A stretch of DNA of 64,000 nucleotides. It comes from Pseudomonadota bacterium. Its GTDB lineage: Bacteria > Pseudomonadota > Alphaproteobacteria > SHVP01. This document shows positions 17,853 to 26,231 of this stretch, piece by piece. A program made the position numbers and the translations under genes. The stretch lies in NCBI GenBank assembly GCA_027622715.1, contig JAQBYN010000001.1, forward strand, positions 62,001-126,000. Direction: 5' to 3'. Each line of letters starts with the position of its first letter. Within the stretch, counting starts at the first letter, position 1. The notes beneath the pieces are model-generated. The model saw nothing but the letters and a program-made list of their open reading frames with translations. It was not told where the DNA came from and searched no databases.

Positions 17853-19049
17853 CTAGGAGCTGGATTTCTCGCACTTGTCTGCCGGATGCTGGTCAAACAA
17901 AGTCCACTGACCGTCTTTCAGTTCGATAATGAACCCAGGAAGCTCCGCATCGCCATCGGCGTCGAAACAAATCGGGCCGAGCATGCCCACATAGTCGGTC
18001 TTGCGCAGTTGATCGCGGATCTTAATCCGGTCCGCGGCCAAGCCGTCCATATCTCCGGAAATGTTGGCCTCGTCTATCACTTGGGCCAAGAGATAGACGA
18101 TCTCATAGGCCTGGGCGTCAACGTGATGCGGGAACGCGGACTTAATGCCAATCTTTAGATTGGCTTCGTTGAACTTCTTGGTGAAAGCGCGCGTCTTGTC
18201 GTTGAGGTCCCACCAGAATCCGGCGGCGAAGATGGTGCCATCGGCTTCTTTACCGACAACATCGGTAATTTCCGGATCGCCAAAAAGCTGTGAGCCGACC
18301 ATTCGGCCCTTGAACCCCTGGCGCCGTGCTTCCTTTAGAATCTTCACAGCGTTGTCGAGAATCGCACCGGCACCAATCACGTCCGGCGGAGTCTGCATGA
18401 TCTTGGCAATCTGGGGCGACAGGTCGAACGCGTTCTGCGGGAAACCTTCTGGCTCGCCAAGAACTTTGATCCCCACCGCGGCGAACGAGCCGGGCATGAT
18501 GAGCGTCCCAACGGCCTTCGACACAAACTGATCAGACTCGTACATGATCGCAGCCGTATCAGCCGGAATACCCTTGCGCTTCAGACTCGTCAGCATTCTG
18601 TTGAATTGCTTGCCCTCATCTTCGGTGACGCGGAAGGCAAACGAATTCCCCTTGGCCAACCCTGGGGTCGATGCGGCGTTGGGAATCTGAACAATCCCAA
18701 GGCGTTCTCCGATTGCAAAGGCGACCCGCGCCTCACCCGACGAGAAGGGACCGATAATGGCAAGCGCATGGTCGTCCTCGGCCAACTTCCGCGTTGCAAC
18801 GGCGGCCTGCTTCGCGTCACTGCCGGTGTCGAACTTGACGACTTTGATCATCTTGCCACCGATGCCGCCCGCAGCGTTGATTTCGGCAACAGCAATATCG
18901 ACGGCTGTCTCGGTTGTTTCGCCTGACGACTTCAGGAAACCTGTCTTGGCCATATTGAGGCCTAGAACAATTTCATCGGCTGCGCTGGCAGGCGCCGCGA
19001 TGAGCGACGCCGCTAGTGCGGCGACAGCAAACCCGGTTATTTTCTTCAT
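17853..19049 (-). CDS. livK: Branched-chain amino acid type ABC transporter, periplasmic binding protein
   Basis: The protein captures the substrate in the periplasm and delivers it to the LivHM permease. From the ATG at 19049 it has 398 residues: a signal peptide (MKKITGFAVAALAASLI, cleavage near ASAAD at 24) and a type I periplasmic-binding fold with GLNMAKTGFLKSSGE, AVAEINAAGGIGGKMI and IIGPFSSGEARVAF, all typical of LivK-like proteins. The ORF track start at 19289 is upstream of a GGAGGAAG ribosome-binding site that clearly selects 19049. It is last in the livHMGF-K order and 79 bp separate it from livF, where a small hairpin lies, so it may have extra transcripts. Ligand may be an amino acid, amide or urea compound. 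Confidence 0.9.
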   Translation of the reverse strand: MKKITGFAVAALAASLIAAPASAADEIVLGLNMAKTGFLKSSGETTETAVDIAVAEINAAGGIGGKMIKVVKFDTGSDAKQAAVATRKLAEDDHALAIIGPFSSGEARVAFAIGERLGIVQIPNAASTPGLAKGNSFAFRVTEDEGKQFNRMLTSLKRKGIPADTAAIMYESDQFVSKAVGTLIMPGSFAAVGIKVLGEPEGFPQNAFDLSPQIAKIMQTPPDVIGAGAILDNAVKILKEARRQGFKGRMVGSQLFGDPEITDVVGKEADGTIFAAGFWWDLNDKTRAFTKKFNEANLKIGIKSAFPHHVDAQAYEIVYLLAQVIDEANISGDMDGLAADRIKIRDQLRKTDYVGMLGPICFDADGDAELPGFIIELKDGQWTLFDQHPADKCEKSSS

Positions 19050-19128
19050 AGTCTTCCTCCCAAGTTGTGTCCGTTTGTCCGGACCTGGTGACAGTTTGAC
19101 GTTCGGAAAGCGCCTTAACAAGGTAGTG

Positions 19129-19836
19129 CTATCCGGCGCCGAGGTAGGCCGCTTCGAGTTTTTCCCCGGCACGTAATTGGTCGGGGGTTCCTTCGGCGAC
19201 AACGCGACCAAGCTCAAGAACGTAGCCACGGCTCGCCGTTTGCAAGGCTTTGTGCGTGTTTTGTTCGACGAGGAGGATCGACAGACCATCCCGATTCAGC
19301 GCCACGATGAGCTCAAAGAGTTGATTCACCAAAATAGGGCTCAGCCCAAGTGAAGGTTCATCGAGCATCATCAGGACGGGGCGCGCCAGGAGCGCCCGAC
19401 TAATCGCCAACATTTGCTGCTCGCCGCCCGAAAGGACGGACGCGGGCATCGTGCGGCGTTGCGCGAGATTGGGAAAGCGTTCGTAGACGCCTTCTATGTC
19501 TTTCGCGACATCGGAATCTCGGCGGCAATAAGCACCCATCAGGAGATTGTCGTGCACGGTGAGGGAGACGAATATCTGCCGGCCCTCCGGCACCATGACT
19601 AGGCCTGAGCGGACGCGCTTTTGTGCCGACCGCGACGAGATGTCCTGGCCACGAAAGCGCAACGCATCTGCGGTCGCCCCAGCGGTTCCCTGAAGGGCCT
19701 TGAGCAGCGAACTTTTCCCGGCACCGTTCGCACCAAGGACGGTGACAATCTCGCCTTCGTCGACCGATAGCGAAACGTGACGGACCGCATGATTACGGCC
19801 GTATCGGACATTCAAGTCGTCGGCCTCAAGCAGCAT
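19129..19836 (-). CDS. livF: ABC transporter ATP-binding protein LivF
   Basis: One of two ATPases that drive the Liv-type importer. The 235-residue protein has Walker A GANGAGKSS, the signature motif LSGGEQQM, Walker B LMMLDEPSLGLSP and the switch histidine region of the family; the short N terminus MLLEADDLNVRYG is typical of LivF. It overlaps the 3' end of livG by 11 bp, consistent with coupled translation. Confidence 0.95.
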   Translation of the reverse strand: MLLEADDLNVRYGRNHAVRHVSLSVDEGEIVTVLGANGAGKSSLLKALQGTAGATADALRFRGQDISSRSAQKRVRSGLVMVPEGRQIFVSLTVHDNLLMGAYCRRDSDVAKDIEGVYERFPNLAQRRTMPASVLSGGEQQMLAISRALLARPVLMMLDEPSLGLSPILVNQLFELIVALNRDGLSILLVEQNTHKALQTASRGYVLELGRVVAEGTPDQLRAGEKLEAAYLGAG

Positions 19837-20599
19837 CGCCTACCGCTTCCGAACCGAGATAGGCTTCGAGAACGCCGGGGTCCCGGTGGACTTCACTGGA
19901 GGGGCCCTCGAAGATCTTCTTGCCGAAATTCAGCACGACGACGTGATCGCACAGGCTGCGGACGAACTGCATGTCATGTTCGACAACGAGGAGCGTGACC
20001 CCGCGCCGCGATGCCCCTTCGAGCAACAGCTGAAGCTCCCCGGTTTCCTTCTCGTTGAGACCGGCAGCGGGTTCATCAAGCATGAGTACTTTCGGATCGG
20101 ACATCATCGCACGGACAACTTCGATCCGTTTTTGAACGCCGTAAGGGAGGTTGGCGACCACCTCTCCCGGATAGGTTGCGAGTCCGGCTTGTGCCAGCGC
20201 GTCGGCGGCTTCGCTCGCCCAACGGTTGCCGGGCAGCCAGCCAAGCGGGAACAGCAAACTGCCAAGTTTTCTCGCCCGAGCATGCTGACCGAGCATGACA
20301 TTCTCGATTGCGCTCAGGTGCGGCATCAGACGAATATTCTGGAAACTGCGCGAGATCCCCATATTGATGCGTTCGCGATCCGGCAGCCGCGTAATATCCA
20401 CGCCATCAAGCAGGATTTTCCCGTCATCGATCGGGTAAACGCCGCTGATCAGATTGAAGACGGTTGTCTTACCTGCGCCGTTGGGACCGATCAGAGCGGT
20501 TCGGCTGCCGCGCGCAACGTCGAACGACACCTCGTCGACCACGCGCAATCCGCTGAAGTTTTTTGAAACGGCCTGAAAGGATAGAACGGAATCTGTCAT
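19826..20599 (-). CDS. livG: ABC transporter ATP-binding protein LivG
   Basis: Second ATPase of the importer, 257 residues from the ATG at 20599. Motifs: Walker A GPNGAGKTT, the signature NLPYGVQKRIEV (LivG-type in place of LSGGQ), Walker B LMLDEPAAGLNEKE and a late VVEHDMQFVRSLCDHVVVL. The ORF track extends it to 20734 inside livM; the ATG at 20599 overlaps the livM stop (ATGA), so I use that start. Confidence 0.95.
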   Translation of the reverse strand: MTDSVLSFQAVSKNFSGLRVVDEVSFDVARGSRTALIGPNGAGKTTVFNLISGVYPIDDGKILLDGVDITRLPDRERINMGISRSFQNIRLMPHLSAIENVMLGQHARARKLGSLLFPLGWLPGNRWASEAADALAQAGLATYPGEVVANLPYGVQKRIEVVRAMMSDPKVLMLDEPAAGLNEKETGELQLLLEGASRRGVTLLVVEHDMQFVRSLCDHVVVLNFGKKIFEGPSSEVHRDPGVLEAYLGSEAVGDAA

Positions 20600-21456
20600 C
20601 GATCGGCCACCGCCGTGCGACCGCGGCGCCAAAACAAGCCGTAGAACCGCTCGACAAGAGTTCGCGTCACCAAACCCTCCGGCCGAACAACCATCATCAG
20701 GACGATGATGACCCCGAAGATGACGAACCGCCATTCGTTACTAACGCGCAGAAATTCGGGCAACAACGTGAAGAAGACGGCGCCGACCAGAGGTCCATAA
20801 GGCGTCTGCGTCCCGCCAATCAGAACGTAGAGTAGGACGAACGTGCTGAGGAGAATGTTGAAGTGTTGTATTTCGACATAGTTGAACTGGTGGGCCCAGA
20901 TTGCGCCGCCGATCCCAGCGATGACCCCACCCAGTGTGAACGCAGCGACCTTAGTCATACGCGTGTTCACACCGAACAGGGACGCCACGCGTTCGTCGTC
21001 ATGGACGGCACGCATCGAAAGACCGAAACGAGTCGCCATTAGGAAAACGACGAAAAGGATCACAAGGATCGTTATCGGCGCGATGATGTCGAGTTCGGCA
21101 AAGGCCGCGACCGGATACCCGGCGGCAGCGCCAAATATTTCCAGATTGATGTATATCCCTTGCACGATCTCAGCGAATGCCAGTGTCGCAAGAACCATGT
21201 AGACGCCTCGGGTGCGCAGCATCGGAAACGAGATCAGAAAGGCCACTGCGCCGGTTGCAAGTGCGGCGATGGGAATCGTCAGCCACATCGCCAGGCCGAC
21301 ATCCGTGCTGAGATATCCACTCGTATACGCGCCAATAGCGACAAAACCTGCGGCGCCAAGGTTCAGCTGTCCGGCTGCCGCTGGCAGAAACACCGAATAG
21401 GCCACCACGATATTGAAACAAAGGATCGCAACGATGCCGGTCCAATAACCGCTCAT
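20596..21456 (-). CDS. livM: ABC transporter permease LivM
   Basis: The 286-residue integral membrane protein forms one half of the permease. It has about eight hydrophobic segments, the Liv-type N-terminal GQLNLGAAGFVAIGAYTSG motif and the EAA-like loop region around MRAVHDDERVASLFGVN. The C terminus MVVRPEGLVTRTLVERFYG is typical of LivM. It follows livH by 3 bp and overlaps livG by four bases. Confidence 0.94.
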   Translation of the reverse strand: MSGYWTGIVAILCFNIVVAYSVFLPAAAGQLNLGAAGFVAIGAYTSGYLSTDVGLAMWLTIPIAALATGAVAFLISFPMLRTRGVYMVLATLAFAEIVQGIYINLEIFGAAAGYPVAAFAELDIIAPITILVILFVVFLMATRFGLSMRAVHDDERVASLFGVNTRMTKVAAFTLGGVIAGIGGAIWAHQFNYVEIQHFNILLSTFVLLYVLIGGTQTPYGPLVGAVFFTLLPEFLRVSNEWRFVIFGVIIVLMMVVRPEGLVTRTLVERFYGLFWRRGRTAVADR

Positions 21457-21459
21457 GGT

Positions 21460-22353
21460 CTAGAACTTTCCCTTGCCGATGGCGGTGTGGCCGAACAGCC
21501 CCGACGGTCGAACAAGGAGGATCAACAACAGCAATCCCCAGATCGGTATTTTGACAATGTCGGCGCCAAAAAAGTGGATCGCCATCACCTCGGTAAGGCC
21601 GACGATCAGGCCGCCGGCGATCGCGCCCCAGATGTTCCCGAGCCCGCCGATGACCATCCCCGCGATGGCCTTCGCGGCAACGTTGTCCCCCATATAGGCG
21701 TTGATATCGGCGTAGTTGAGTGTGAACAGCATCCCGGCGATGCCCGCCATCAGGCCGGTGATGACGAAGACGATCGGCACGATGTAGTTGACGCTGACAC
21801 CCATCAGTGTTGCCGCATCGGGGTTCTCCGCGATGCTGCGCAGCGCTCGGCCGACCCGAGTCCGCTTCAGCATGATGCTGAGGCCCCAAACGATCGCCAG
21901 CGCAAGAACGAGACTAACCAGCTGGGGAATGCCAATGATCAGTTTGCCGAGATGGAAGTCCGCGCTAGTGAATGGTGTCGGAAACCGCTGCGGATCGGAG
22001 CCGAGGATGACCAAGACGAGATGTTCGAAAATAATGAGGAAGCCGAGGGAGCTTACCAGTGGGAGGGCGTGTTCGGTGGCATCGCCGTATCGCACCCGCA
22101 TGTAGCGGTAGGTAAAGCGCTCGACGATGAGCGACGCAAAGGTCGCCGTGGCTACGCCGCCGAGCAGCGCCAGCGCCCAATGAACGCCGACCGTGGTCAA
22201 GCCCCAGGCAACCATGCCGGACAACATGAAGAGGGCTGGAATGGTAAAATTCAGGAAGTTGAGCATGCCGATGGTCAACGTGAAGGCAACCGCGACCATC
22301 ACGTAGATGCCACCGATCATCAGGCCGGAAATCAGTTGCTGGAGTATCAACAT
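21460..22353 (-). CDS. livH: ABC transporter permease LivH
   Basis: The 297-residue membrane protein is the other permease half. The N terminus LILQQLISGLMIGGIYVMVA and the cytoplasmic loop RTRVGRALRSIAENPDAATLMGV are diagnostic of LivH. It is the first gene of the operon. Its ribosome-binding site is weak (AAAAAGACC) and a very stable hairpin (22369-22386) sits 15 bases before the start, which could restrict translation. Confidence 0.94.
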   Translation of the reverse strand: MLILQQLISGLMIGGIYVMVAVAFTLTIGMLNFLNFTIPALFMLSGMVAWGLTTVGVHWALALLGGVATATFASLIVERFTYRYMRVRYGDATEHALPLVSSLGFLIIFEHLVLVILGSDPQRFPTPFTSADFHLGKLIIGIPQLVSLVLALAIVWGLSIMLKRTRVGRALRSIAENPDAATLMGVSVNYIVPIVFVITGLMAGIAGMLFTLNYADINAYMGDNVAAKAIAGMVIGGLGNIWGAIAGGLIVGLTEVMAIHFFGADIVKIPIWGLLLLILLVRPSGLFGHTAIGKGKF

Positions 22354-22368
22354 GATGGTCTTTTTGAT

Positions 22369-22386
22369 GGCCCGCCAAGGCGGGCC
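22369..22386 (-). other. GC hairpin in the livH leader
   Basis: GGCCCGCC-AA-GGCGGGCC is a perfect 8-bp palindrome arm pair in the leader of livH, 15 bases before its start. On the minus strand the hairpin is followed by ATCAAAAAGACC, so it has no U-tract and is not an intrinsic terminator. It may be a translational control hairpin or an mRNA-stabilising 5' structure. Confidence 0.45.
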
Positions 22387-22516
22387 GTCGTACCCCTAAA
22401 TCTCCTGCGTCTCGAGCATCTGACCCGCGGCGCCATTTTTGGCTGGCGCAACCTACATAGTCGGCGTTGCCAAGTCTATACACCTTTGCGGGAGGTCGCA
22501 TTGCGTCAACCGGCGG

Positions 22517-23485
22517 TCAAACTGCTTGACGTTCCTCGGGTTTCTCGACTCGGCGAAGTGGTGTTGGCTTGCGCGAAAACCAGCGTGCGCGGTCCTGATC
22601 GAAGACGTCCGATAGATGATCGATGACTGCGCGGATACGAGCGCCCTTGTTGGTTTCTTCGTGCGACACGAGCCAAATCTCGGCTGAACAATTGGTGTCG
22701 ACCGGGAGCCGAACGAATTCGGAATCGAGTTCCTCGACATAGAGCGGGAAAAGACCGATCCCCATCCCCATGCGGACCGCCGAGACGACCGATGCCGAAG
22801 AGTTAGATCGGTAGACCACGGCGTTGTGCCGCTGAACAATATCGGTCCATGGCATCCAACCCGGGTTCATGTGGAGCGCGGTATGGTCAACCAAACGGTG
22901 ACGGTAGAGATCGTCGATCGACTCTGGAGTGCCGAATACGCGCACGTAAGATTTGGTCGCGAAGAGATGGAGATCCATCGCCCCAACTTTCTTCGCCACA
23001 AGTTTCGGTTCGGAAGGTCGCGCGTAGCGCACGGCAATATCAGCCTCGCGCATCGCCAGGTCGACCACCCGGTCCTTGCAGACGGTTTCGATCATGATGT
23101 GTGGGTGTTCGCGCTGGAATTCGACCAGTTTCGGCGGCAACCAAAGGGTCGCAAGGCCCTCGGTAATAGAGATACGGACCAGCCCCGTCATCTCGCTGTC
23201 GGCACCCGCCAGTTGGCGCTCGATGCCGGCCGCGGACGCTTCCATGTCGGCCGCCTGGCTGAAAATCAGTTTGCCTGCCGGCGTCAGTCGCATGCCGCGG
23301 CTGTGCCGGTCGAACAGCTTGGCGCCAAGGCGGTCCTCGAGCGCCGCTATTCTGCGGCCCACCGTAGACTGGTTGGTTTTTAGAAGCCGCCCCGCATCAG
23401 AAAAACTTCCGGTGCGCGCAACAGCCAGGAAATACTGGATGTCGCGCCAATCCCTTAGTTCTCCCTGTGATCTGCTTTTTTGCAT
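22517..23485 (-). CDS. LysR-family transcriptional regulator
   Basis: The 322-residue protein has the LysR N-terminal winged helix (about residues 13-72; DIQYFLAVARTGSFSDAGRLL, NQSTVGRRIAALED, LFDRHSRGMRLT) and an effector domain of the periplasmic-binding fold. It lies 163 bp upstream of livH in the same direction and diverges from the nucleotidyltransferase operon, so it could control either; LysR proteins most often control the divergent neighbour and themselves. A near-perfect inverted repeat directly upstream of its start (23489-23524) is a plausible binding site. The inducer is unknown. Confidence 0.92.
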   Translation of the reverse strand: MQKSRSQGELRDWRDIQYFLAVARTGSFSDAGRLLKTNQSTVGRRIAALEDRLGAKLFDRHSRGMRLTPAGKLIFSQAADMEASAAGIERQLAGADSEMTGLVRISITEGLATLWLPPKLVEFQREHPHIMIETVCKDRVVDLAMREADIAVRYARPSEPKLVAKKVGAMDLHLFATKSYVRVFGTPESIDDLYRHRLVDHTALHMNPGWMPWTDIVQRHNAVVYRSNSSASVVSAVRMGMGIGLFPLYVEELDSEFVRLPVDTNCSAEIWLVSHEETNKGARIRAVIDHLSDVFDQDRARWFSRKPTPLRRVEKPEERQAV

Positions 23486-23488
23486 GTG

Positions 23489-23524
23489 TTTTATGCGTAT
23501 TTTGTTAATTCGCAGCGCGTAAAA
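23489..23524. promoter_or_regulatory. Candidate LysR operator (inverted repeat)
   Basis: TTTTATGCG (23489-23497) and CGCGTAAAA (23516-23524) form an inverted repeat matching at eight of nine positions with an 18-bp AT-rich spacer. It lies in the 113-bp divergent gap between lysR and the nucleotidyltransferase gene, only three bases from the lysR start, as expected for an autoregulatory site. Confidence 0.4.
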
Positions 23525-23598
23525 CGACGGATACGGTAACGCACGTCTAAAGGGTAGGCGGTCGTTTAGTTCACGGCAACAGAATTGGCGGGGGATCT

Positions 23599-24858
23599 GT
23601 GCCAGACCGACAAAAATCCACGTTTCGTGCGTATTTGAGGAGCCCGTCGACGCGTCTCGCGGCGACGATCGGGACGCTGATGTACCTTTCCTACGCGGCC
23701 GGCTTCGACGCTTGGGGCAACCCAGCGCTCATCGGTGTGACTGCCCTCATAGGCATAGCACTCCCGGCCTACTCGCGGGTCAGCAATCGCATCGAACAAA
23801 GAGTGAATTATGCGCTGGTGCTGGTCACCGCCGGACGCCTCGCCAGATTTGCCGCTCAGTTCGCGTTTAACCTTGCAGCCTTCCTCATCATACAACTTGG
23901 GGGTGTGTTTGGCGACACCAGTTTATCTGGCTTGGGCGGCATCGTTGGCGCAGCGGCTCTGACGACCGCGGCGTCTCAAGGCGCGCAATACGTGGCCATC
24001 ATGCTGTTCAACCGAAACCTCGGCGATTTGAACCGGAACGTCATGCTCGCGCTGGCGGCCAACATCGTCGTGACGGCCGCTGCCGTGGTTGGCATTCCGG
24101 TCGTTCAGCCGGCATTCGTCGTCCTGGGCATTGGATTGGCCGCGTTTGTTTTCGGCAGCGGGATTCTTTCCGATCTGCGTGGCGTCTTGTTTCCGAAACG
24201 GGGTATCGGAATTTTTTTCGGGACGTTTAATCCCTTTCATATCACCCACCTTCGCCTCATTCGCGATGCGCTTGAACACCGCAACCTCGAGCGCGTCATC
24301 GTTCATCCCACACTAGTTCCCAAGGGCCACCGGCTCGCGCTGGAGCGTGGCGATATCGTCGTCGATCGGCTCGAAAACGGTTTGCAGATTTACGAACGGA
24401 CCGACCGCGCCGATCCGTATGTCGACTATTTCCCGACGGGACAGCGTTTCTTCGCACCCGAAACCCGACGCCACCTGATTGAGGGCGCGCTCGAAGAGGC
24501 CGGCCTCAGTAATCAGGTGGAAGTCGCCTTCATGCCCGAGGTCTATGACGCGCGGGGGTTTCACGGTGTGATCGCCGAAATCAAGAAAAACAATCCCGGC
24601 AAGCCGGTGCACGGCATTCATGGCAGCGATGTCGGTGGCATGATGGTCCGCGCAATCATGGACGAGTGCGGCTGGATTTATCCCATACCGATCCGCCGCC
24701 GAGACGGTATTTCCGCAACCGCCGTGCGCTCCGGCGCAACAGGCATGACACCCGAATCGATAAATGCCGCGTTGTCCCAACTAAAGAGTGATTCTTCGCA
24801 AGTCGTCATCAACGAAAGGAAGTTCCGTAATGACAAAGGCGTCCTCGTACCTGCCTAA
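23599..24858 (+). CDS. Membrane-anchored nucleotidyltransferase (NadD/cytidylyltransferase-like fusion)
   Basis: The 419-residue protein joins an N-terminal membrane domain (residues about 17-190, five to six hydrophobic segments) to a C-terminal nucleotidyltransferase. The catalytic part begins at IGIFFGTFNPFHITHLRLI (about 203-221), the HxGH motif of the superfamily seen here as HITH, and contains ISATAVRSG (about 371-379), equivalent to the ISSTxIR nucleotide-binding motif of NadD/NMNAT. Substrate is unknown: it could be nicotinate mononucleotide, a pantetheine-like phosphate or another phosphate acceptor. The membrane fusion is unusual for this superfamily. The start is GTG with GGGGGAT before it. 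The 3' end overlaps the GNAT gene by 29 bp, so it heads a coupled operon. Confidence 0.75.
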   Translation: MPDRQKSTFRAYLRSPSTRLAATIGTLMYLSYAAGFDAWGNPALIGVTALIGIALPAYSRVSNRIEQRVNYALVLVTAGRLARFAAQFAFNLAAFLIIQLGGVFGDTSLSGLGGIVGAAALTTAASQGAQYVAIMLFNRNLGDLNRNVMLALAANIVVTAAAVVGIPVVQPAFVVLGIGLAAFVFGSGILSDLRGVLFPKRGIGIFFGTFNPFHITHLRLIRDALEHRNLERVIVHPTLVPKGHRLALERGDIVVDRLENGLQIYERTDRADPYVDYFPTGQRFFAPETRRHLIEGALEEAGLSNQVEVAFMPEVYDARGFHGVIAEIKKNNPGKPVHGIHGSDVGGMMVRAIMDECGWIYPIPIRRRDGISATAVRSGATGMTPESINAALSQLKSDSSQVVINERKFRNDKGVLVPA

Positions 24859-25432
24859 CAGCAGGCGTAACGACATCTCGGTCAAAGTGGCCGGGTCGAT
24901 CGAAGAAATGATGCAAGCTTTTGCGATCCGTTCGGCTGTCTTCATGGCGGACCAAAATTGCCCCTATGCAGAGGAATTCGACGGGAACGATTTTTCCGCG
25001 ACGCACGTCGTGGCCTACGAGGGCGAGGAGCCAGTCGCCTGCATGCGCGTGCGATACTTCGGCGACTTTGCCAAGCTCGAGCGGTTCGCTGTCCGTAAGG
25101 AATACCGCCGCATGAGCATTATCAATGCGGTTGCCAACTACTCCATCAAGCTGTGCCGGCAGAAGGGCTACACCAAGCTTCACGCCCACGCGCAAAAGCG
25201 TCTGATCAAACTTTGGAGCCGCTTTGGTTTCGAGCCCAGCGGCGACCTGTTCCACTTCTCGGACCACGAATACGTCACTATCGTCGGCGATTTTGAGCGC
25301 CTCGACGACGCGATATCGATCGCGGCCGACCCAATGGTGCTCGTACGGCCCGAAGGAAAATGGGGAGAACCCGGCGTCCTCGATTTCTCCCGTGAGCGCT
25401 CTCCGACCAATCCGATTGGCGGTGCAGTATGA
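24830..25432 (+). CDS. GNAT-family acyltransferase
   Basis: The 200-residue protein has the GNAT core: a VACMRVRYFG strand, AKLERFAVRKEYRRMSI (acyl-CoA pyrophosphate loop region, about residues 84-100) and a C-terminal KLWSRFGFEPSGDLFHFSDHEYV. The acceptor is unknown. The layout (an early IRSAVFMADQNCPYAEEFDGND segment, then R-x-R-x-F) also resembles LuxI-like acyltransferases. The ORF track starts it at 24788, but GAAAGGAAG before the ATG at 24830 selects that start. It overlaps the nucleotidyltransferase gene by 29 bp and the isochorismatase-fold gene by four (ATGA), so the three proteins are made together. Confidence 0.8.
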   Translation: MTKASSYLPNSRRNDISVKVAGSIEEMMQAFAIRSAVFMADQNCPYAEEFDGNDFSATHVVAYEGEEPVACMRVRYFGDFAKLERFAVRKEYRRMSIINAVANYSIKLCRQKGYTKLHAHAQKRLIKLWSRFGFEPSGDLFHFSDHEYVTIVGDFERLDDAISIAADPMVLVRPEGKWGEPGVLDFSRERSPTNPIGGAV

Positions 25433-26052
25433 GGCCCTTTGATATGAACCAAAACTACGAAGTCTCCGACACGCCGTTACTCATCGCGATCGAGATCCAG
25501 CGGGAATACACGACCAAAGGCCGTCCCTATTACATGGAAGAAATCGATGAGAGCCTTGAGAACTGCAGCAAGATTCTGAGCCACGCGCGGGACAAGAATT
25601 GGACGGTCGCACATGTCCGCCACGAACAGCCCGGCAACCTCTTTGGCCAGGCCCATGCAGCGACCCAGTTTGTGAAAGGCTTCGAACCGCTGCCCCGCGA
25701 GTACCTTTTTACCAAGGGGAATTTCTCTTGCTACAGCAACCCCGGCTTCGAGAAGTTCATGGAAACCTCAAGGCCGGAGCAGGTCTATCTCATCGGCTAC
25801 AGCTCGCCGATGTCTTGCTTGTCGACGATCGTCGAGGGTTACCACCGAGGTCACGAGTTGACCTTTGTGACAGACGCGTCGCTTGCCCGTGCAACGCCTA
25901 ACGCGGAAGAAAAAACCGCCCATATGCATGCGACGCACATCATTTCTGGCTACGCCAATCTGGTCGAAACGTCCAAGGTCTTGGGCGATGTCTCACGCGG
26001 GTTTACCCCGTATCAAGACATGTCGGTCGCCGAGGCAAGGCACGCCGTGTAG
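25429..26052 (+). CDS. Isochorismatase-fold cysteine hydrolase with Glu in place of the catalytic Asp
   Basis: The 207-residue protein fits the isochorismatase/nicotinamidase superfamily in length and layout: a first strand PLLIAIEIQREY (residues 16-27), Lys96 in LFTKGNFSCY and the nucleophile Cys130 in GYSSPMSCLSTIVEGYHRGH, then the VTDA strand. The usual Asp-Lys-Cys triad has Asp at the end of strand 1 (as in LLVIDMQ); here Glu22 occupies that place. Lys and Cys are kept, so catalysis is likely but specificity may be altered. Substrates in the family include nicotinamide, N-carbamoylsarcosine and isochorismate. It is the last gene of the operon and is followed by a strong terminator. Confidence 0.78.
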   Translation: MRPFDMNQNYEVSDTPLLIAIEIQREYTTKGRPYYMEEIDESLENCSKILSHARDKNWTVAHVRHEQPGNLFGQAHAATQFVKGFEPLPREYLFTKGNFSCYSNPGFEKFMETSRPEQVYLIGYSSPMSCLSTIVEGYHRGHELTFVTDASLARATPNAEEKTAHMHATHIISGYANLVETSKVLGDVSRGFTPYQDMSVAEARHAV

Positions 26053-26073
26053 CGATATTTCCGGAATCTCTTC

Positions 26074-26105
26074 AAAACGGGCACCATAATGGTGCCCGTT
26101 TTCGT
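26074..26105 (+). terminator. Rho-independent terminator after the isochorismatase-fold gene
   Basis: AAAACGGGCACCA and TGGTGCCCGTTTT form a perfect 13-bp stem with a TAA loop and T-tract, 21 bp after the stop codon. It closes the three-gene operon and insulates the ECF sigma gene. Confidence 0.93.
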
Positions 26106-26231
26106 TATGCCGGGTCGCTTGCGGCGCTCAGTTGTTAAAACTATGGTCCGAACTAGGCGAGATGCCGCCCCGCTGCGCCTCCGGCTGAGCGTCGACACAA
26201 AGGCACCAATAGCACAGGCCGATTCGATCAC

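Noticed and set aside
19069-19084. GTCCG/CGGAC small hairpin between livF and livK
   Set aside because: Only five base pairs; too weak to call a terminator, so mentioned only in the livK entry.
21160-22626. 488-residue plus-strand ORF over livM, livH and lysR
   Set aside because: Shadow of three well-supported minus-strand genes; rich in His, Asp and Arg with no recognisable domain.
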